Source: Lentzea guizhouensis
GTDB taxonomy: Bacteria > Actinomycetota > Actinomycetes > Mycobacteriales > Pseudonocardiaceae
Direction of reading: 5' to 3'
Length of the DNA: 64,000 nucleotides
Assembly (NCBI RefSeq): GCF_001701025.1
Contig: NZ_CP016793.1
Span: 372,001-436,000 of the forward strand
The notes under the pieces were generated by a model that ran no database searches, was not told where the DNA came from, and saw only the letters and a program-made list of their open reading frames with translations. A program made the translations under genes and the position numbers. Below, piece after piece: positions 11,087 through 20,382 of this stretch (the stretch's first letter is position 1; the number at the start of each line of letters is the position of its first letter).

Positions 11087-11098
11087 CGGCACAGTGTA

Positions 11099-11122
11099 AG
11101 TGATTGACAGTTTCCAATCACT
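11099..11122. promoter_or_regulatory. Operator-like inverted repeat between regulator and MFS gene
   Basis: AGTGATTG at 11099-11106 and CAATCACT at 11115-11122 are perfect complements around an 8-base centre. The site touches the -10-like hexamer of the regulator and lies 18 bases before the MFS start, so bound protein could control both genes. Confidence 0.6.
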
Positions 11123-11140
11123 CAGCGCAGACTTCCCGCC

Positions 11141-12382
11141 ATGACGCTTTGGGGGCATCACGACTTCCGCCGGCTGTGGGCCGGCGACACGATCAGCCAG
11201 TTCGGGTCGACCATCGGCCTGACGGTGATCCCGCTGCTCGCGGCGGGTGTGCTGAACGCGACACCGTTCGAGATGGGACTGCTGGCCGCGGCCGGCACGA
11301 TGGCGTTCCTGCTGATCGGGCTGCCCGCCGGCGTCTGGGTGGACCGGATGCGCCGCAAGCCGTTGATGATCGCGATGGACGTCGTCCGCGCCGTGCTGAT
11401 GCTGAGCGTGCCGGTGGCGTGGTGGCTGGGCGTGCTGGACCTGCCGCAGCTGGTCGTGGTGAGCCTCGCGGTGGGTGTGTGCACGGTGTTCTTCGACGTC
11501 GCCTACCAGTCGTACCTGCCGTCGCTGGTGGGGCGTGACCAGCTCGTCGAGGGCAACTCGAAGCTGCAGGCCAGCATGTCGGTCGCGGAGGTGTCGGGGC
11601 CGGCGATCGGCGGGTACGCGGCGCAGTTCATCGGCGCGGCCAACGGTGTGCTGGCAACCGGGCTGGGCTACCTGAGCTCGGCGTTCTTCCTGTTCCGGAT
11701 CAGGGTGGTGGAGCCGGTGCCGCACCGGCACTCCTCGCCGAACCTGCGGCGCGAGGTGATGGAGGGGCTGCGGTTCGTCTTCGGCAACGTCACGCTGCGC
11801 GCGATCGTGGCCTGCACCGGCACGTCGAACTTCTTCCACGGCGTCCAGAACGCCGTGCTGATCCTGTTCCTGCTGAACGTGGCCGAGCTCAGCGAGGGCA
11901 CGGCGGGTCTGGTGCTGAGCGCGGGCGGTGTCGGGGGCGTGGTCGGCGCGGCGGTGGCGTTCAAGCTGGGCAAGCTGGTCGGGCAGGCCAGGATGATCTG
12001 GCTGATCCCGCTGCTGACCTGGCCGTTCACCCTGGCACTGCCGTTCGTCTCCGCGGGGTGGGGCCTCGTGCTGCCGATGGCCGGGCTGGCGATCTCGGTG
12101 TTCGGCATCGTCGTCTACAACGTCGGCCAGGTGAGCTACCGGCAGGCGATCTGCCCCGACCACCTGATGGGCCGGATGAACGCCTCGATCCGCTGGGTGG
12201 TGTGGGGCGCGACGCCGCTGGGCGCGCTGGCCGGCGGCGCGCTCGGTTCCTGGCTCGGGATCGTGCCGACGCTGTGGATCTCGCTGGTCGGCTCGGTGTT
12301 CGGGATGGCGTGGGTGCTGCTGTCGCCGTTGAGGTCTATGCGGGACCTGCCGACCGGCGCTAGCGTCGAGGCCCATGGCTGA
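11141..12382 (+). CDS. MFS exporter (EntS/MFS_3 type)
   Basis: A 413-residue major facilitator with about 12 membrane helices. Seen: the loop 2-3 signature GVWVDRMRRKPLMI and a second-half repeat with a long central cytoplasmic loop (about 190-210). The MTLWGHHDFRRLWAGDTIS opening is typical of the MFS_3 group, which includes siderophore and drug exporters. The substrate cannot be told from the sequence. The ArsR-like regulator and operator upstream point to induction by an effector, perhaps the exported compound. Its end overlaps the start of the SMP-30 gene by 8 bases, indicating translational coupling. Confidence 0.9.
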   Translation: MTLWGHHDFRRLWAGDTISQFGSTIGLTVIPLLAAGVLNATPFEMGLLAAAGTMAFLLIGLPAGVWVDRMRRKPLMIAMDVVRAVLMLSVPVAWWLGVLDLPQLVVVSLAVGVCTVFFDVAYQSYLPSLVGRDQLVEGNSKLQASMSVAEVSGPAIGGYAAQFIGAANGVLATGLGYLSSAFFLFRIRVVEPVPHRHSSPNLRREVMEGLRFVFGNVTLRAIVACTGTSNFFHGVQNAVLILFLLNVAELSEGTAGLVLSAGGVGGVVGAAVAFKLGKLVGQARMIWLIPLLTWPFTLALPFVSAGWGLVLPMAGLAISVFGIVVYNVGQVSYRQAICPDHLMGRMNASIRWVVWGATPLGALAGGALGSWLGIVPTLWISLVGSVFGMAWVLLSPLRSMRDLPTGASVEAHG

Positions 12383-13256
12383 CACCACGGTGCTGCGGGA
12401 CGGTCTCCACTTCGGCGAGGGACCGCGGCGCGGCCCCGACGGTCGCCTCTACTACTCGGACTTCTACGCGGGCGAGGTGCACGCCCTCGACCTCGCGACC
12501 GGTGACGACGAGCTCGTCGTGGCCTTCGACGGCCAGCCGTCCGGGCTGGGCTGGCTGCCCGACGGCCGCCTGCTCGTCGTGTCGATGCTCGACCGCACCG
12601 TGCGCAGGCTCGAAGACGGCGAGCTCGTCCTGCACGCCGACATATCGGATATCGCGACCTTCCACGCCAACGACATGCTCGTCGACGGCGAGGGGCGGGC
12701 TTACGTCGGCAACTTCGGTTTCGACCTGCACGGGCTGATCGACGAGGTGGGCCTGCCGCGGTTGCTGGAGCCGGACTTCGCTCCGGAGGGCGCCTCGCTC
12801 GCGCTGGTGCAACCGGATGGTTCGGTCTCCGTGGCGGTCGAGGACCTGAAGTTCCCGAACGGAATGGCGCTGCTGCCCGACCCGGCCGGCGAGTCGGAGA
12901 GCGGCACCACACTGGTTGTCGCGGAAACGGTGGCGTTCAAGCTGACGGCGTTCTCGGTCGACCTCGACGGTTCGTTGCGCGGGCGGCGGGTGTGGGCCGA
13001 CGTGAAGGAGCTCGGCATCGCGCCCGACGGCATCGCGGGCGACGGGGACGGTGTGTGGGTGGCGCCGGCGTTGCAGCCCGCGGTGTTCCGGGTGACCGAG
13101 GGAGGCGAGGTCACGCACCGGGTGGAGACGACGCAGACCTGCTTCGCCGTCGCGGTCGTCGGCGACAAGCTCGTCTGCCTGACTGCGCCGGACTCGCATC
13201 CCAACGTCGTCAAGCCGGAGCGGCTCGGCAAGATCGAGGTCTACGAGCTGAGCTGA
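12375..13256 (+). CDS. SMP-30/gluconolactonase-like hydrolase
   Basis: A 293-residue six-bladed propeller of the SMP-30/gluconolactonase/luciferin-regenerating family. Seen: the metal-binding start FGEGPRRGPDGRLYYSD (glutamate ligand), AFDGQPSGLGWLPDGRLLV, a conserved asparagine region FHANDML, the LKFPNGMAL loop and the IAPDGIAGDGDG aspartate. These are the ligand positions of metal-dependent lactonases. It is coupled to the MFS gene upstream, so it may act on the same compound before or after export. The frame ends inside a hairpin shared with the converging dapF. Confidence 0.85.
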   Translation: MADTTVLRDGLHFGEGPRRGPDGRLYYSDFYAGEVHALDLATGDDELVVAFDGQPSGLGWLPDGRLLVVSMLDRTVRRLEDGELVLHADISDIATFHANDMLVDGEGRAYVGNFGFDLHGLIDEVGLPRLLEPDFAPEGASLALVQPDGSVSVAVEDLKFPNGMALLPDPAGESESGTTLVVAETVAFKLTAFSVDLDGSLRGRRVWADVKELGIAPDGIAGDGDGVWVAPALQPAVFRVTEGGEVTHRVETTQTCFAVAVVGDKLVCLTAPDSHPNVVKPERLGKIEVYELS

Positions 13257-13278
13257 TATATCGGATGCGATATATCAG
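13253..13278. terminator. GATATATC hairpin between convergent genes
   Basis: CTGATATATCG (13253-13263) and CGATATATCAG (13268-13278) are perfect 11-base complements with a GATG loop. The structure fills the 22 bases between the SMP-30 stop and the dapF stop, and its arms overlap the SMP-30 stop codon. It could terminate both transcripts. The arms are very AT-rich for this genome. Confidence 0.65.
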
Positions 13279-14118
13279 TCAGGCGAGGGCGTCCCACCAG
13301 GACTTGTCGAGCTCGCCGCGCGCGACCAGCACCGCGGGGCCGGTGAGGGTCGAGGTCGTCGGCTCGATCGTGACGGTGACCTGGCCGCCGAGGACGTCGA
13401 CGGTGGCCGAGCCGGTCGTCCTGCCCTGACCTGCCAGCCACGACGCGACCGATGCCACGGTGCCGGTGCCGCAGGAGCGGGTCTCGCCGACGCCGCGTTC
13501 GTAGACGCGCATCTTGAGGGCGCCGCGCGGGGTGGTGCCCGACTCGGCGGCGACCCCGGCACCGGTGCCGGGGTCGAGGACGTTGATCAGCTCGACGTTC
13601 ACGCCGTGCGGGAACATGACCGGGTCGTAGCCGGGGGGCACGGTGAGGTCGAAGCCGTCGACCGGGGTGTCGGTGACGCAGGCGAGGTGCGGGTTGCCGA
13701 CGTCGACCGCGAAGCCGCCGATGCCCTGGCCGTCGACCGCGGCGATGGAGGTGCCGGTGACGCGGGCGGGGCCCATGTCGTTGGTGACGGAGCCGTCCGG
13801 GTGCGTCGTCACGGTCCGGTCGCCCGCGCGCGTGCCCACGACGAACGTTCCCTGCGGCTGGTGGCCCGCGTCGACCAGGTAGCGGGCGAAGACGCGCAGG
13901 CCGTTGCCGCACATCTCGGCGATGGAGCCGTCGGCGTTGCGGTAGTCCATGAACCACTGGCCGTCGGTCCGCACGACGCGCAGCACGCCGTCCGCGCCGA
14001 GGCCGCGCTGCCGGTCGCACAGCGCCTGGACGCGCGCCACCGTCAGGTCCAGCCGGTCATCGAGGTCGGGCAGGATGACGAAGTCGTTCTCCGTGCCGTG
14101 CCCCTTCACGAACTCCAC
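13279..14118 (-). CDS. dapF: Diaminopimelate epimerase
   Basis: DapF converts LL- to meso-diaminopimelate for lysine and peptidoglycan synthesis. The protein is 279 residues, normal length. Both catalytic cysteines are present, in [14 protein letters not shown] (about Cys89) and in [12 protein letters not shown] (about Cys221). The N-terminal motif GHGTENDFV is typical of actinobacterial enzymes, where many others have G-N-DF. It overlaps miaA by 13 bases and continues the miaA transcript. Confidence 0.97.
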   Translation of the reverse strand: MEFVKGHGTENDFVILPDLDDRLDLTVARVQALCDRQRGLGADGVLRVVRTDGQWFMDYRNADGSIAEMCGNGLRVFARYLVDAGHQPQGTFVVGTRAGDRTVTTHPDGSVTNDMGPARVTGTSIAAVDGQGIGGFAVDVGNPHLACVTDTPVDGFDLTVPPGYDPVMFPHGVNVELINVLDPGTGAGVAAESGTTPRGALKMRVYERGVGETRSCGTGTVASVASWLAGQGRTTGSATVDVLGGQVTVTIEPTTSTLTGPAVLVARGELDKSWWDALA

Positions 14119-15014
14119 GGCACTAGGCTACCGGCGACCTCCACCAGGTCGGGCCGCGAGCCGTCCAACCAGGTGATGCGCTGGTCACGCCGGAACCACG
14201 ACCGTTGCCTGCGCACGAAACGGCGGGTGGCGCGCTTGGTCTCCTCGGCGGCGAAGTCGATGGTGCAGGCTCCGTCCATTGCGGACAGCACCTGCTGGTA
14301 GCCGAGAGCGCGGGAGGCGGTCTTGCCCTCGCGCAGACCGAGCTTCACCAGCGCGCGCACCTCGGCCTCCAGGCCCGCTTCGAACATCAGGTCCACGCGC
14401 AGGTCGACGCGGGTGTCCAGTTCGGACACCTCGCGGTCGACGCCGATCTGGACGGTGTCGTACCGGGCGGGGCCGGGCTTGGGGAGGTTCGCGGAGAACG
14501 GCTCGCCCGTCAGCTCGATGACCTCCAGCGCGCGCACGATGCGGCGGCCGTTCGAGGGCAGGATCGCGATCGCGGCGGCCGGGTCGAGCTCCTGCAGCCG
14601 CCGGTGCAGCGCCTCCGGGCCGGCCGAGGCGAGCTCCGCCTCGTAGCGTTCGCGCACCGCGTCGTCGGTACCGGGGAACTTCAGGTCGTCGAGCACGGCC
14701 TGCACGTACAGCCCGGAGCCGCCGACGAGGACCGGCGGGCGGCCGGCGGCGAGCAGGGACTCGACCACCGCACGGGTCTCGCGCTGGTAGGCGGCGACCG
14801 AGGCGGTCTCGGTGACGTCGAGGACGTCGAGCAGGTGGTGCGGGACGCCGCGACGTTCGTCGAGGCTCATCTTGGCCGTGCCGATGTCCATGCCGCGGTA
14901 GAGCTGCATGGCGTCGGCGTTGACGACCTCTCCCCCGAACCGCTCGGCGAGGGCGACGGCCAGGTCGGACTTGCCGGTCGCGGTGGGGCCGACGACGGCG
15001 ATTGGCGTGATCAC
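14106..15014 (-). CDS. miaA: tRNA dimethylallyltransferase
   Basis: MiaA adds a dimethylallyl group to N6 of A37 in tRNAs reading UNN codons; MiaB, encoded at 17764, then thiomethylates it. The protein is 302 residues from GTG 15014. Seen: P-loop [11 protein letters not shown] near residue 8, the [15 protein letters not shown] substrate region near 32, GGSGLY near 95 and the C-terminal [10 protein letters not shown] tRNA-binding segment. GTG 15014 overlaps the upstream stop as GTGA, which decides the start over the longer frame to 15116. Confidence 0.97.
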   Translation of the reverse strand: MITPIAVVGPTATGKSDLAVALAERFGGEVVNADAMQLYRGMDIGTAKMSLDERRGVPHHLLDVLDVTETASVAAYQRETRAVVESLLAAGRPPVLVGGSGLYVQAVLDDLKFPGTDDAVRERYEAELASAGPEALHRRLQELDPAAAIAILPSNGRRIVRALEVIELTGEPFSANLPKPGPARYDTVQIGVDREVSELDTRVDLRVDLMFEAGLEAEVRALVKLGLREGKTASRALGYQQVLSAMDGACTIDFAAEETKRATRRFVRRQRSWFRRDQRITWLDGSRPDLVEVAGSLVPWSS

Positions 15015-15691
15015 GGGCGCTCCCAGACTGCGACGTGGTAGCCCACGCCGAACGGTGCGAAGAACTCGGCGCTCGCGCAGCGCCACGGACCGGGCACGCC
15101 GGCGAGGACCTGCCACGCCGCGCGGCCCTGCGCGCCCAGCTCACGGGCGAGCTCGGGGTCGAGTGCGAGCAGGCCGTCGGTGTCCGCGGCGGCCAGCAGG
15201 GCGTGGACGTGGTCGTCGAACGGTCCCGAACGCTCGTCGTTCGCGCCGGGCGAACGCGGGCCGTGCCGGGTCGAGCCGTCGCCGAGGACCAGCAGGCCGC
15301 AGTCCTCGGCCGCGAGTCGTTGTCCAAACGAGACGCAGTCGGACGGGGCCAGGTCAGGTGGAACGAGCTCGACGCGTGACACCTCGATCGCGCAGCGTTC
15401 CCGCAGCCACGCCGTGACCAGCACCGGCAGCGGGAGCCGCGGGTCGGGAGGCTCGTTCCCGCCGAGTGACACGGGCACGTCGACCCCATAGCCGAGGAAT
15501 GTTCCGGACAGCGGTGGCACGAACGTCGCCGGGCCGCTGCCGCCGACCGCCACAGCCACCCACGGACCAGGCAACTTTCCTGCCGCGGCAACGGTTGCGG
15601 CTCTCACGGGAGCGGTTTCCGCGGCGGCTCCCGCGACCAGTTCTGGCACGAGGAGCGGCGGGTGCGGCACCACCGCGGCACGGGTGATCAC
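15011..15691 (-). CDS. LigB/MEMO-like dioxygenase-family protein
   Basis: A 226-residue protein positioned like M. tuberculosis Rv2728c between miaA and the DUF349 gene. The opening [15 protein letters not shown] is the hallmark of the class III extradiol dioxygenase LigB/MEMO family, in which the histidine helps bind iron. Further family-like parts are VAVGGSG and [18 protein letters not shown]. Only some of the metal ligands of true ring-cleaving enzymes can be recognised, and no substrate is known. It is the first gene of the cluster leading into miaA and dapF, joined by 4-base overlaps. Confidence 0.75.
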   Translation of the reverse strand: MITRAAVVPHPPLLVPELVAGAAAETAPVRAATVAAAGKLPGPWVAVAVGGSGPATFVPPLSGTFLGYGVDVPVSLGGNEPPDPRLPLPVLVTAWLRERCAIEVSRVELVPPDLAPSDCVSFGQRLAAEDCGLLVLGDGSTRHGPRSPGANDERSGPFDDHVHALLAAADTDGLLALDPELARELGAQGRAAWQVLAGVPGPWRCASAEFFAPFGVGYHVAVWERP

Positions 15692-15861
15692 GACGAACGA
15701 GGCTACCTATCGTGGACTCCCAGTACCGAGTCGAGCTCTGACCTGTTTGAATGCGCGCGGGGAACTGGGGACGGGAGACCCTCCAGCGCCCGTATTGCAT
15801 CGGCCCCGCCGCTGGCGGGGCGCTCGTGGCTGGCACGGGCGTCAGATGGGAGGAACCGGCG

Positions 15862-17223
15862 ATGTCGGAGCAGGACAGCACACCGGAGACCGTCGCGGTC
15901 GAGACCGTCGAGACTGAGGTCGAGAACGTCACCGCGGTCGAGGGTGGAGCCGAGGAAACGCCGAAGGAGACCGCGGCGGCGACGCCTCCGGCCGTCCCCG
16001 TGGCGTCGGACCACCCTGAGCGCTGGGGGCGCGTTGACGCCGACGGCACCGTTTACGTGAAGACCGAGGACGGCGAGCGCGCTGTCGGGTCGTGGCAGGC
16101 GGGCGAACCGGTCGAGGGCCTCGCGCACTTCGCGCGCCGGTTCGACGACCTGCGCACCGAGGTCGAGCTGCTGGTGTCGCGGCTCAAGTCCGGCGCCGGC
16201 GACCCCAAGCACGCTCTGACCAGCGCGAAGCACGTCAAGGAGCAGCTGGCCGAGGCCGCCGTCGTCGGTGACCTCAAGGCGCTGGCCGCCCGCGTCGAGC
16301 ACGTGCTGGAGCAGGCCGAGGCCGGCATGGAGAAGGCGAAGGAGGCCAAGGAGGCCGCCCGAGCCCAGTCCGTCGCGCGCAAGCAGGCGCTGGTCGACGA
16401 GGCCGAGTCGATCGCGAACGAGTCCACCCAGTGGAAGGTCGCGGGCGACCGGCTGCGCCAGATCCTCGACGAGTGGAAGACCATCCGCGGCGTCGACCGC
16501 AAGACCGACGAGCAGCTGTGGCGCCGGTTCTCGAAGGCCCGTGACGCGTTCAACCGCCGTCGCGGCTCGCACTTCGCGGACCTCGACCGGCAGCGTTCGG
16601 TGGCGAAGACGTCGAAGCAGGCGCTCGTCGAAGAGGCCGAGAAGCTCGTCGACTCCGACGACTGGGGCCCCACGGCCGGTCGCTACAAGGAGCTGATGGT
16701 CGAGTGGAAGGCCGCCGGGCGTGCGCCCAAGGAGGCCGACGACGCGCTGTGGCAGCGGTTCCGCGCCGCGCAGGACGCGTTCTTCCAGAAGCGGTCCGAG
16801 GCCTTCAGCGAGCGGGACGCTGAGTTCACGGCCAACGCGAAGCTGAAGGAGGAGCTGCTCGCCGAGGCCGAGACGATCGACCCGTCGGCCGACCTCGAGG
16901 CGGCCCGCAACCACCTCTACAAGATCCAGGAGCGCTGGGACGCCATCGGCAAGGTGCCGCGGGAGCGCATCCGCGAGCTCGAGGGCAAGCTGCGCGCGAT
17001 CGAGGAGAGGGTGCGCGGCGCGGTGGACGCGCAGTGGCGCCGGTCCGACCCCGAGGCCGAGGCCCGCGTGGCGCAGTTCCGCGAGCGCGTGGAGCAGTTC
17101 GAGGCGCAGGCCGCGAAGGCTCGTGCCGCGGGCGACAAGCGCCGCATCGAGCAGGCCGAGGCGCAGGCCGCGCAGTGGCGCGAGTGGCTGGCCGCCGCTG
17201 AGCAGGCGCTGGCGACCCGTTAG
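15862..17223 (+). CDS. DUF349 coiled-coil protein
   Basis: A 453-residue, highly charged protein. After an acidic Thr/Glu-rich N terminus (1-60) and a short globular part with WGRVDADGTVYVKT, it carries three DUF349-type helical repeats (about 170-245, 247-320 and 322-395), each with a Trp-x-x-(I/A)-G/D pattern (QWKVAGDRLRQILDEWK, DDWGPTAGRYKELMVEWK, ERWDAIGKVPRER). The end is an extended coiled coil. The molecular role is not known. ATG 15862 has GGGAGGAAC before it. It is a conserved neighbour of miaA/miaB and ends in a strong bidirectional terminator. Confidence 0.85.
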   Translation: MSEQDSTPETVAVETVETEVENVTAVEGGAEETPKETAAATPPAVPVASDHPERWGRVDADGTVYVKTEDGERAVGSWQAGEPVEGLAHFARRFDDLRTEVELLVSRLKSGAGDPKHALTSAKHVKEQLAEAAVVGDLKALAARVEHVLEQAEAGMEKAKEAKEAARAQSVARKQALVDEAESIANESTQWKVAGDRLRQILDEWKTIRGVDRKTDEQLWRRFSKARDAFNRRRGSHFADLDRQRSVAKTSKQALVEEAEKLVDSDDWGPTAGRYKELMVEWKAAGRAPKEADDALWQRFRAAQDAFFQKRSEAFSERDAEFTANAKLKEELLAEAETIDPSADLEAARNHLYKIQERWDAIGKVPRERIRELEGKLRAIEERVRGAVDAQWRRSDPEAEARVAQFRERVEQFEAQAAKARAAGDKRRIEQAEAQAAQWREWLAAAEQALATR

Positions 17224-17236
17224 TCCGGTTTGACGT

Positions 17237-17273
17237 ACTGAGGGGCCCCTCCGCTCAGGAGGGGCCCCTCAGT
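17237..17273. terminator. Bidirectional hairpin terminator
   Basis: ACTGAGGGGCCCCTCC (17237-17252) pairs perfectly over 16 bases with 17258-17273 around a 5-base loop. It lies between the DUF349 stop and the end of the converging membrane gene, so it can serve both strands. Confidence 0.85.
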
Positions 17274-17299
17274 GCGTTCAGCGGGCAGTACGCCGCGCT

Positions 17300-17767
17300 T
17301 CAGAGCTGCGGCGGGCGGGAAGCGGCGATGCGGAGCCACTTCACCAGCAGGAAGACGACCGCGATCACGGCGATGGTCAGACCGATCCCAGGACCGGGGC
17401 CGATGGTCTTGTTGCTGGTGGTGGTCTGCTGGGTCCAGATCGACAGCACGCCGGTGACCGCCCCGGCGAACAGGCCCAGCGAGCACACCCACGCGAGTGC
17501 CCAGCGGCGGACGGCAAGGGTGAGGCCGGAGCCGACCACGCCCACGCCGAGGGCCAGGAACGCGAACAGGCGCGGCAGGAACGTCGTGGACTCGCCCAGC
17601 ACGACCTGCAGACCGGTGTGGTCGCCGATCCACGGCAGAACCAGCGACACGAGCAGGGCGAGCACCGCGATGGAGATCGTCAGCGCTCCGGTGCCGGGGT
17701 CGATGCGGCGGGCGGCGGTGCGCTCCACCTCGTCGATCTCGCGGCGCAGGTACTCCTCGTCGCTCAC
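17300..17767 (-). CDS. Four-helix membrane protein (Rv2732c-like)
   Basis: A 155-residue protein: a short charged cytoplasmic N terminus ([20 protein letters not shown]), then four membrane helices (about 27-45, 61-85, 90-110 and 128-145) and a basic end. It follows miaB with a GTGA overlap, which fixes the start at 17767. Rv2732c occupies the same position beside miaB in mycobacteria. No motif indicates a function. Confidence 0.8.
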   Translation of the reverse strand: MSDEEYLRREIDEVERTAARRIDPGTGALTISIAVLALLVSLVLPWIGDHTGLQVVLGESTTFLPRLFAFLALGVGVVGSGLTLAVRRWALAWVCSLGLFAGAVTGVLSIWTQQTTTSNKTIGPGPGIGLTIAVIAVVFLLVKWLRIAASRPPQL

Positions 17768-19248
17768 TGGGCCGCACATCCCGAGACGGCGGGCAGCGGG
17801 GCCGGCTTGCCGAAGGAGGGCAGGCCCAGGCCGACGCCCTGGGTCTTGGGCTTCAGGCCTGCCTCCGAACGGTCACCCGCCTTGGTGCGCCGCCACGTCA
17901 GCGGTTCGCCGTCGGCCACCAGGTAGTGCGGGGCGGCGTAGGTGACGACGGTCTCGACGACGTCGCCGGGGCGCGGGGTGCCGGGCGTGAAGTGCACCAG
18001 GCGGCCGTCGCGGGAGCGGCCGCTCATGCGGTGGGTCTCGGCGTCGCGCTTGCCCTCGCCGGTGGCGACGAGGACCTCGACGGTGCGACCGAGCTGCTCG
18101 GTGTTGAGCGAGTGGGTGATCTCGTTCTGCAGCGCGACCAGGCGGTCGAAGCGTTCCTGCACGACGGCCTTGGGCAGCTGGTCGGGCAGCTCGGCGGCCG
18201 GGGTGCCGGGGCGCTTGGAGTACTGGAACGTGAACGCGGAGGAGAACCTGGCCTGGCGCACCACGTCGAGCGTGCCCTGGAAGTCCTCCTCGGTCTCACC
18301 GGGGAAGCCCACGATGATGTCCGTGGTGATCGCGGCGTCCGGCATGGCGGCGCGGACCTTCTCGATGATGCCGAGGTACTTCTCGGTGCGGTACGAGCGG
18401 CGCATCGCCTTCAGCACGCGGTCCGAACCGGACTGCAGCGGCATGTGCAGCTGGTGGCACACGTTCGGCGTCTCGGCCATGGCGGCGATGACGTCGTCGG
18501 TGAAGTCCTTGGGGTGCGGCGAGGTGAAACGGACCCGCTCCAGACCGTCGATCTGACCGCAGGCGCGCAGCAGCTTGCCGAACGCGAACCGGTCGCCGAA
18601 CTCGACGCCGTAGGAGTTCACGTTCTGGCCCAGCAGCGTCACCTCCAGCACGCCCTCGTCGACGAGGGTCTGCACCTCGGCGAGCACGTCGCCGGGGCGG
18701 CGGTCCTTCTCCTTGCCGCGCAACGAGGGCACGATGCAGAACGTGCAGGTGTTGTTGCAGCCCACGGAGATCGACACCCAGCCGGAGTAGGCGGAGTCGC
18801 GGCTCGCGGGCAGCGAGGAGGGGAACGTCTCGAGCGCGTCGAGGATCTCGACCTGCGCCTCGGAGTTGTGGCGGGCGCGGTCGAGCAGCACCGGCAGCGA
18901 GCCGATGTTGTGCGTGCCGAACACGACGTCCACCCACGGGGCGCGCCGCACGATCTCGCTGCGGTCCTTCTGCGCGAGACAGCCGCCGACGGCGATCTGC
19001 ATGCCCGGCTTGGCCGCCTTCTGCGGGGCGAGGTGACCGAGGGTGCCGTAGAGCTTGTTGTCGGCGTTCTCCCGGACCGCGCAGGTGTTGAACACGACGA
19101 CGTCGGCCTGCTCGTCCTCGGTGGCCCGTTCGTACCCAGCGTCCTCCAGCAGACCGGCGAGCCGCTCGGAGTCGTGCACGTTCATCTGACACCCGAACGT
19201 GCGTATCTGGAAGGTCTTCTGAACCTGCGTCGTGCTCACGCTCACCAC
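17764..19248 (-). CDS. miaB: tRNA-i6A37 methylthiotransferase
   Basis: MiaB is a radical-SAM enzyme that converts i6A37 of tRNA, made by MiaA, to ms2i6A37. The protein is 494 residues. Seen: the N-terminal cluster cysteines in [14 protein letters not shown] and GGCLAQ, the radical-SAM triad in CNNTCTFC, the [12 protein letters not shown] motif and a C-terminal TRAM domain ending near GEPLTW. About 45 further residues, rich in Gly/Pro, extend beyond TRAM. The start GTG 19248 has AGGG seven bases ahead. Confidence 0.96.
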   Translation of the reverse strand: MVSVSTTQVQKTFQIRTFGCQMNVHDSERLAGLLEDAGYERATEDEQADVVVFNTCAVRENADNKLYGTLGHLAPQKAAKPGMQIAVGGCLAQKDRSEIVRRAPWVDVVFGTHNIGSLPVLLDRARHNSEAQVEILDALETFPSSLPASRDSAYSGWVSISVGCNNTCTFCIVPSLRGKEKDRRPGDVLAEVQTLVDEGVLEVTLLGQNVNSYGVEFGDRFAFGKLLRACGQIDGLERVRFTSPHPKDFTDDVIAAMAETPNVCHQLHMPLQSGSDRVLKAMRRSYRTEKYLGIIEKVRAAMPDAAITTDIIVGFPGETEEDFQGTLDVVRQARFSSAFTFQYSKRPGTPAAELPDQLPKAVVQERFDRLVALQNEITHSLNTEQLGRTVEVLVATGEGKRDAETHRMSGRSRDGRLVHFTPGTPRPGDVVETVVTYAAPHYLVADGEPLTWRRTKAGDRSEAGLKPKTQGVGLGLPSFGKPAPLPAVSGCAAQ

Positions 19249-19409
19249 GATAAACCCTGGTCAGCAGCCCCTCTCCGGCGGACCGGGCCCAACCGTGCCC
19301 AGTTCGGCCCTGACCAGGCACTACCCACCGGTCACCGGTCACCAGCTGTGACGGCTACCAACCTTTCGTCGGGTGCAGGCGCGCGACGTCCGCGTGGCAC
19401 GATGCGCAG

Positions 19410-20327
19410 GTGCTGGGACGAGTGCATGCCGCCGTGAGCCTGCTGACCGCCGCAACGGTCCTGACGGGCTGCAGCAGCACGCTCGAGGACGTGAAGATCA
19501 CGATGGCCACCGGTCCCCAGGGCGGCGTCTACTACTCGCTGGGCAACGGCCTCGCCGACGCGTGGAACGGCCGGCTCGGCATCGCGCGGCCCCAGGTCGT
19601 GGTGACCAACGGCTCGAAGGACAACGTGCTGCGGCTGGTCAACAACCAGGCGCAGGTCGGGTTCTCGCAGGCCGACGCCATCGAGGGCGTGCCGGGCGGG
19701 ACGAAGCTGCGGGCGCTGGCGCGGATGCACGACGACTACCTGCAGGTGATCGTGCGGGCGGACCTGCCGGTGGCGACGTTCGCCGACCTGGCCGGGCTGC
19801 GGGTGTCGATCGGGGCCAGGGAGTCCGGCGTCGAGATCATCGCGAACAGCCTGCTCAAGGCGACGAACGTGAAGCCGCGGCAGCAGCTCAACCTGGGCTT
19901 GGACGCCTCGGCGGATGCCATGCGGGAAGGCAGGCTCGACGCGTTCTTCTGGTCCGGCGGACTGCCGACCGGCAGCATCACGCGGCTCACCAGGGATCTC
20001 CAGGTGCGGATGCTCGACCTCAAGGACGTGCTGCTGACGATCCGCGAGCAGTTCCCCACCTACGGCTCGGCGACGCTGCCCGCCTCCATCTACAACCTGC
20101 CGTCCGGCCCGGTCATCACGCTCGTGGTGCGCAACTTCCTGCTCGTCACCGAGTCCATGCCCGACGACGTGGCCGAGGCGCTCGTCCGGCAGCTCTTCGA
20201 AGCTCAGCCGGACCTGGTGAAGGCGCACTCGGCGGCGCGGACGATAGAGCAGCGGTCGGCGATCGAGACGTCGCCGGTGCAGCTGCACCCCGGAGCGGTC
20301 CGGTACTACCGCGACTTCAAGGTCTGA
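19410..20327 (+). CDS. TAXI-family solute-binding lipoprotein
   Basis: A 305-residue lipoprotein with a signal peptide and lipobox LTGC (Cys about 21). The body has the TAXI-type TRAP solute-binding signature ITMATGPQGGVYYSLGNGLA, then VRADLPVATFADLAGLRVSIG and DAFFWSGGLPT. Such proteins bind glutamate-like or other acidic ligands and normally feed a TRAP permease. No TRAP permease subunit is in the window. It converges on a sensor kinase and response regulator pair, so it may deliver a ligand to the kinase rather than to a transporter; that is inference. The gluABCD uptake operon lies just beyond. Confidence 0.88.
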   Translation: MLGRVHAAVSLLTAATVLTGCSSTLEDVKITMATGPQGGVYYSLGNGLADAWNGRLGIARPQVVVTNGSKDNVLRLVNNQAQVGFSQADAIEGVPGGTKLRALARMHDDYLQVIVRADLPVATFADLAGLRVSIGARESGVEIIANSLLKATNVKPRQQLNLGLDASADAMREGRLDAFFWSGGLPTGSITRLTRDLQVRMLDLKDVLLTIREQFPTYGSATLPASIYNLPSGPVITLVVRNFLLVTESMPDDVAEALVRQLFEAQPDLVKAHSAARTIEQRSAIETSPVQLHPGAVRYYRDFKV

Positions 20328-20382
20328 GCAGCAGCACCGCAATATCTCATATATTGGATATTGGATATCAGGCGCCGGTACA

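Noticed and set aside
11092..12388. Upstream extension of the ArsR-like regulator through the MFS gene
   Set aside because: His/Arg/Gln-rich nonsense opposite a clear MFS transporter; the regulator domain starts only at about 11086.
20341..20370. GntR-type operator near the TAXI/kinase genes
   Set aside because: It shares ATATATTGGATAT with the acdS operator but lies between convergent gene ends and lacks the full palindrome, so a promoter role is unlikely.
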